A DNA stretch of 47,158 nt from JALYXS01 sp051003795 (lineage in GTDB: Bacteria > Acidobacteriota > Terriglobia > Bryobacterales > Bryobacteraceae): assembly GCA_051003795.1 (NCBI GenBank), contig JBPCKZ010000056.1, positions 1-47,158 of the forward strand, in the 5' to 3' direction. Of this stretch, positions 43,449 through 47,158 are shown in pieces; positions within the stretch are counted from its first letter, which is position 1, and the number at the start of each line of letters is the position of its first letter. A model generated the notes under the pieces. The model was not told the DNA's origin and did not search any database. It saw only the letters and a list, made by a program, of their open reading frames with translations. A program made the translations under genes and the position numbers.

Positions 43449-44674
43449 AAATTCAAGCCATTCGCGCCTGGGAGATTCTGGATTCGCGGGGCAATCCGAC
43501 CATCGAGGTGCAAGTTGAATTGGCTGGGGGCACCGCCGGGAACGCGAAAGTTCCGTCGGGCGCATCCACTGGAAAGCATGAGGCTCACGAGCTTCGCGAC
43601 GGCGACCCGAACCGCTACGGCGGCAAAGGAGTGCTGCAGGCGGTTCGAAACGTGGCCGATGTCCTCGGCCCGGCGCTCCTGGGCGAAGATGCGGACGATC
43701 AGGCGAGGATCGACGCGCGGACGATCGAGATCGACGGCACGCCAAACAAGAGCCGGTTGGGCGCGAACGCCATCCTGGGCATTTCCTGCGCGGCAGCTAG
43801 AGCCGCCGCGAAGGGCCGCGGACTCCCGTTATGGGAGCATTTGCGAGCCGGCCGGCGAGCGAGCATCCCGGTTCCCATGGTGAACATTCTCTCGGGCGGT
43901 CTACACGCCGCCGGCAACTTCGAGTTCCAGGATTTTCTCGTAATCCCGCGCGGGTTTACGACCTTCCGGGCGGCGCTCGAAGGCATTGTCGCGGTCCATG
44001 CCGCCGCGAGGAAGCTGCTGATCGAACGCGGTTGTATCTTGACGGGAGTGGCCGATGAGGGCGGTTGGGGGCCGCTCCTACCCTCGAACGAGACAGCCTT
44101 GCAGGTCTTGACGGAAGCCATCGACCAAAGCGGTTACGAGATGAATATCGCGATCGACGTGGCTTCGTCCCACTTCCACGCCGACGGAACCTACAACCTC
44201 GCGAGCGAGGGGCGGAAGCTCACCAGCGGCGGTCTCATCGAACTGCTGGCCGGCTGGCGCGCGCGTTATCCGGTGGTCTCGATCGAAGACGGTCTGGCCG
44301 AAGACGATTGGGACGGTTGGCGCGCGCTTACCGCCCGGCTTGGATCAACCGTGCAACTGATCGGCGACGATCTATTTTGCACCGATCCCGAGAGGCTGGA
44401 ACGGGGCATTCGGGAAGGCGCCGCGAACGCCGTCCTGGTGAAGATGAATCAGATCGGCACCATTACGGAAACTCTTGCCGTGGTGGATCGCGCCCGGGAA
44501 GCGGGCTACCGGGCCGTGATTTCGGCGCGCTCGGGCGAAACCGAAGACGACTTTCTCGCGGATCTCGCGGTGGCTTCGGGAGCGGGGCAGATCAAGGTCG
44601 GCTCCGTTACGCGATCGGAGCGATTGGCTAAGTACAACCGGCTGCTCGCGATCGAGAGTTCGGGCCTTGCTTGA
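43445..44674 (+). CDS. Divergent enolase-like protein with changed active site
   Basis: 409 residues from TTG 43445, slightly short for enolase (about 425-430). Kept: SGASTGKHEAHELRDGD, GANAILGISCA, His154, Glu205 in ADEGGWGP, metal ligands Asp238, Glu281 and Asp308, Lys333 in VLVKMNQIGT and Lys384 in QIKVGS. Changed: the conserved Glu of QEFMI (yeast Glu168) is Asp163, and the conserved His of SHRSGETED (yeast His373) is Ala361. The Asn of NGG is also Ser150. Because two of the five key catalytic or substrate residues differ, it may act on a substrate other than 2-phosphoglycerate, though a weak enolase cannot be excluded. It is co-translated with the kinase gene. Confidence 0.9.
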   Translation: MKIQAIRAWEILDSRGNPTIEVQVELAGGTAGNAKVPSGASTGKHEAHELRDGDPNRYGGKGVLQAVRNVADVLGPALLGEDADDQARIDARTIEIDGTPNKSRLGANAILGISCAAARAAAKGRGLPLWEHLRAGRRASIPVPMVNILSGGLHAAGNFEFQDFLVIPRGFTTFRAALEGIVAVHAAARKLLIERGCILTGVADEGGWGPLLPSNETALQVLTEAIDQSGYEMNIAIDVASSHFHADGTYNLASEGRKLTSGGLIELLAGWRARYPVVSIEDGLAEDDWDGWRALTARLGSTVQLIGDDLFCTDPERLERGIREGAANAVLVKMNQIGTITETLAVVDRAREAGYRAVISARSGETEDDFLADLAVASGAGQIKVGSVTRSERLAKYNRLLAIESSGLA

Positions 44675-44680
44675 ATATGG

Positions 44681-45133
44681 CTACTTGACGTTGATCGTGC
44701 CCCGGCATTTCGGGGAACCGCATCGGCACGGTACCATCTCCACGTCTTTCGAGAAATGATAGTCCACCGTCAACTCTTCGCCCTTCTCGATCGTTCGCGC
44801 GCTCATATATAAGATGTGACCCTTGAATACCCAGGTATGAATATTCGGATCGCACGAATGGTTGATGTACTCCGCGCCGCTGCCGCCCACCGACCCATCG
44901 AGCGTCCAGTAGTCGTCGAGCGTGAACAAGTAAATCATGTGGGCCTGTTCGTCGCTGCGGCGGCGCGTTTCGCGGCGATTGATGCGCTCTCCGGTGTACT
45001 CGATTACCTTGCGCCGCGGCGGAATGGGCTCGTCCGCGTAGACGCCGTGGCGATGGATTCCCGAAGAGCGGATCGACAGCTTGAAATTCGCGTGCCGGGG
45101 ATCGATTTGGCGAACAACCTGGCGCACGGCCAT
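44681..45133 (-). CDS. SET-domain protein (lysine methyltransferase type)
   Basis: 150 residues, the minimal SET fold with a post-SET zinc motif. Motifs: SGIHRHGVYADEPIPPRRKV near the N-terminus, VIEYTGERI, EYINHSCDPNIHTWV at 88-102, and GEELTVDYHF at 118-127 with the conserved Tyr125. The post-SET CRCGSPKCRG has Cys136, Cys138 and Cys143, which together with Cys94 would bind zinc. The likely reaction is SAM-dependent methylation of a lysine in a protein, target unknown. It is 19 bases downstream of mutL on the same strand. Confidence 0.93.
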   Translation of the reverse strand: MAVRQVVRQIDPRHANFKLSIRSSGIHRHGVYADEPIPPRRKVIEYTGERINRRETRRRSDEQAHMIYLFTLDDYWTLDGSVGGSGAEYINHSCDPNIHTWVFKGHILYMSARTIEKGEELTVDYHFSKDVEMVPCRCGSPKCRGTINVK

Positions 45134-45152
45134 TTTTCAAAATTGTAACCGA

Positions 45153-47075
45153 TCAGATCCGATGGAAAGCTTTTAGAATTTCCCGCGTGGAGTATTGCAG
45201 CGCTATGGGCCGCCCATGCGGGCACGCCATCGGATAATCGGTCGCCGATAAAGCCCGTAGCAGCCACTCCATCTTGTGATGGTCAAGGCGCGTGTTGATC
45301 TTAATCGCCGCCCGGCACGCCAGGGACGCGGCAATGCCGCGGCGCAAATCTTCGAGCGAGACCTTGCGCAATTCGCTTTCGGCGGTTTCGAGGATTTCGA
45401 AAATAACACGCTCGAGATCCGCCGGACCGATTGCCGCGGGCGCCGCTTTCACCGCGATCGTACGCTGCCCGAACGGCTCCGTTTCGAAGCCGAGGGCGTG
45501 CAGCTCGTCCGCGATCCGGGCGTACTCGATCTGCTGCTCGGCGGTGAGCTGCAACACCAGCGGCATCAGCAAAGACTGCGTTTCCACGCGTCCCGCCGCG
45601 CGCTGCTGAAGCACCTTCTCGAACAGAATACGCTCGTGGGCGACGTGTTGATCGATAATCCAGAGGCCATCGCGTCCCGCGGCGACGATGAAGCTGTCGT
45701 GGATTTGCCCCAGCGGGCGAAGGTCGCCTAATCCGGTTAGCGAGGATGTCGCGGGTATCGCTTCGGCTGGAAAGCCGCCATGCGTGTCTGGAACGCGCAA
45801 CCTTGCGGGTTCGGGGGATGCGGGGTTTGCGACCGGAATTACGGCCGCGCCGAAATCGAAGCGCGGCGACGGTCCCGATTGCGGCTTGAGGGTAAACTCC
45901 GGGACTGGGAGCCGCGAAATTGGCTCCGATTCCCGGATGGGCCACGGAGCCGGCGGAAATTCCGACACCGGCATGGGGCTGGCCGAAAACGCGGGTGCCG
46001 GCCGCGATTCCATCAGGCGCTCGCGAATCGCGTCCCGCACAAAATCGTGCACAAACGATTGGTGGCGGAACCGCACCTCCGTTTTCGATGGATGTACGTT
46101 CACGTCCACCTCTTCGCAATCGCACATCAGAAATAGCAGCGCGAACGGGAAGCACGCGGGCGGCATCAGGTTGTAATAAGCCGACGAGAGCGCGTGCAGC
46201 AGCAAACGGTCGCGGATCAGCCGGCCGTTGACGAAGATGAAAATCGAATTGCGATTATTCTTCTGCACCTGCGGCCGCGAAATGAAACCCGTCAGCCGGA
46301 ATACTTTGGTGGCCAGCTCTTCCGGTTCGCGCCGGTATTCCGCGATCGCTTCGGAAGGGGGGACGGAGACCGGAGGCAACGCCAATTGGCCCCGCTTTTC
46401 GCCCAGATCGACCAACTCATCCAAGAACTGGCTTCCGAACACCTGAAAAACGCGCTCCCGCAGCGTGCTTACCGGCGTGACATGCAGCAGCTCCGCGCCG
46501 CCGTTTGAAAGCTCGAACGTCTTGTCCGGGTTCGCCAGACTATAGTGCGTGACCAGCGAACTGACGTGCGAGAGCTCGGTCGGGTCCGCGCGCAGGAATT
46601 TCTTGCGCGCCGGGACGTTGAAGAACAGATCCCGAACGGCGATTACGGTTCCCGCATTCGCCGCGATCTCATCGCAGCTCAACATCTTTCCGCCCGCGAC
46701 TTCGATGCGCGTACCCGTAGTCTCATCGGCCGAGCGCGTTTCCATCAGCAGCCGCGAGACGGATGCAATCGAGGGCAGCGCTTCGCCGCGGAAGCCGAGC
46801 GTCGCGATCGAAAGCAGGTCTTTGACGTCGTGGAGCTTGCTGGTGGCGTGCCGCTCGAAGGCGAGCAGCGCGTCGTCGCGCAACATGCCGCAGCCATCGT
46901 CGGCGATGCGGATGAGGCGGCGGCCGCCATTCTCGATATCGACCCGGATCGAGTTCGCGCCCGCGTCGAGCGAATTTTCGAGAAGCTCTTTGACGACGGA
47001 CGCGGGCCGCTCGACTACTTCTCCGGCCGCGATCTTATTGGCGACGTTGTCGGAGAGTACGCGGATGCGCCCCAT
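45153..47075 (-). CDS. mutL: DNA mismatch repair protein MutL
   Basis: 640 residues from ATG 47075 (MGRIRVLSDNVANKIAAGEV). The N-terminal GHKL ATPase has ENSLDAGANSIRV, IADDGCGM and ATLGFRGEALPSIASVS. The linker is Pro-rich. The C-terminal domain keeps the endonuclease signatures: DQHVAHERILFEK at Asp475-Glu486 (DQHAx2Ex4E with Ala changed to Val), ACRAAIKINTRL, and CPHGRP. This fits a nicking MutL of the kind used where there is no MutH. It repairs mismatches with MutS, which is not in the window. Co-oriented with the SET-domain gene. Confidence 0.96.
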   Translation of the reverse strand: MGRIRVLSDNVANKIAAGEVVERPASVVKELLENSLDAGANSIRVDIENGGRRLIRIADDGCGMLRDDALLAFERHATSKLHDVKDLLSIATLGFRGEALPSIASVSRLLMETRSADETTGTRIEVAGGKMLSCDEIAANAGTVIAVRDLFFNVPARKKFLRADPTELSHVSSLVTHYSLANPDKTFELSNGGAELLHVTPVSTLRERVFQVFGSQFLDELVDLGEKRGQLALPPVSVPPSEAIAEYRREPEELATKVFRLTGFISRPQVQKNNRNSIFIFVNGRLIRDRLLLHALSSAYYNLMPPACFPFALLFLMCDCEEVDVNVHPSKTEVRFRHQSFVHDFVRDAIRERLMESRPAPAFSASPMPVSEFPPAPWPIRESEPISRLPVPEFTLKPQSGPSPRFDFGAAVIPVANPASPEPARLRVPDTHGGFPAEAIPATSSLTGLGDLRPLGQIHDSFIVAAGRDGLWIIDQHVAHERILFEKVLQQRAAGRVETQSLLMPLVLQLTAEQQIEYARIADELHALGFETEPFGQRTIAVKAAPAAIGPADLERVIFEILETAESELRKVSLEDLRRGIAASLACRAAIKINTRLDHHKMEWLLRALSATDYPMACPHGRPIALQYSTREILKAFHRI

Positions 47076-47087
47076 CTAAACGCCTTT

Positions 47088-47133
47088 GTGGCGCGGGCAC
47101 TCGTGCCTGCCGTGTCCCCACTCATGGGGACAC
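47088..47133 (+). repeat. Palindromic intergenic repeat, copy 2
   Basis: After the mutL start is GTGGCGC at 47088-47094, then GTGTCCCC (47112-47119) pairing perfectly with GGGGACAC (47126-47133) around ACTCAT, followed within 4 bases by TTTTT. It matches the minus strand of the element at 3965-4070. The stem and T-run could also act as a terminator on the plus strand. The window ends 25 bases later. Confidence 0.7.
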
Positions 47134-47158
47134 CGGTTTTTCGCCGCCTCGCAACGAG

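Noticed and set aside
1..47158. CRISPR arrays, tRNA or rRNA genes, integrases and transposases
   Set aside because: No regular spaced repeats, no cloverleaf-type sequence and no mobile-element protein were seen in any frame.

Overview
The window is high-GC, gene-dense chromosomal DNA from a diderm bacterium. The gene set points to an Acidobacteriota lineage of the Solibacter/Bryobacter type. The clues are lipid A synthesis (LpxD), Tat-type leaders on enzymes that are usually cytosolic, secreted beta-propeller proteins, SpoIVB/S55-like and DUF4159 proteins, and a relic of an Oar-like TonB receptor N-terminus. This assignment is inferred from family content; there is no rRNA or other phylogenetic marker in the window. 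I see no tRNA, rRNA, CRISPR array, transposase, integrase or prophage module.

Layout. 1-7225 is a minus-strand block: an MFS exporter, an S55-like serine peptidase, a secreted propeller protein, DUF3565, a URO-D-like protein and an APC permease cut by the window edge. 7274-12032 mixes strands: a Tat-exported enolase-superfamily enzyme, DUF4159, a tiny membrane protein behind a strong hairpin, an ArgD-like aminotransferase and a Cys-phosphatase coupled to a hybrid sensor kinase (12022-14436). 14414-23725 is mainly minus strand and metabolic: a YtxH / MBL / P5C dehydrogenase cluster, then an NHL protein, a class I aminotransferase and a fused FAD/Fe-S oxidoreductase. 23824-28612 is a plus-strand secretion-related trio: a phospholipase C-like phosphoesterase, an outer-membrane barrel protein and a Tat-type double hydrolase.

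28601-34781 holds an HGSNAT/DUF5009 acyltransferase, an exported DinB protein, a radical SAM protein, a truncated TonB-receptor fragment, a Tat-type Nif3 protein and guaB. 34884-40259 is a compact plus-strand operon: a degenerate JAMM domain fused to a TonB C-terminal domain, then lpxD, a LOG-family protein, truA and a GT4 glycosyltransferase. 40471-41685 is a secreted TPR protein with a promoter and a terminator. A NarL-type regulator (minus) then diverges from a small-molecule kinase gene that is translationally coupled to a divergent enolase. The window ends with a SET-domain protein and mutL.

The items most worth a second look are the kinase/enolase-like pair with altered catalytic residues, the JAMM-TonB fusion at the head of the lpxD operon, the S55 protein with catalytic segments in reversed order, the bacterial SET-domain protein beside mutL, and a dispersed palindromic repeat present at both ends of the window.
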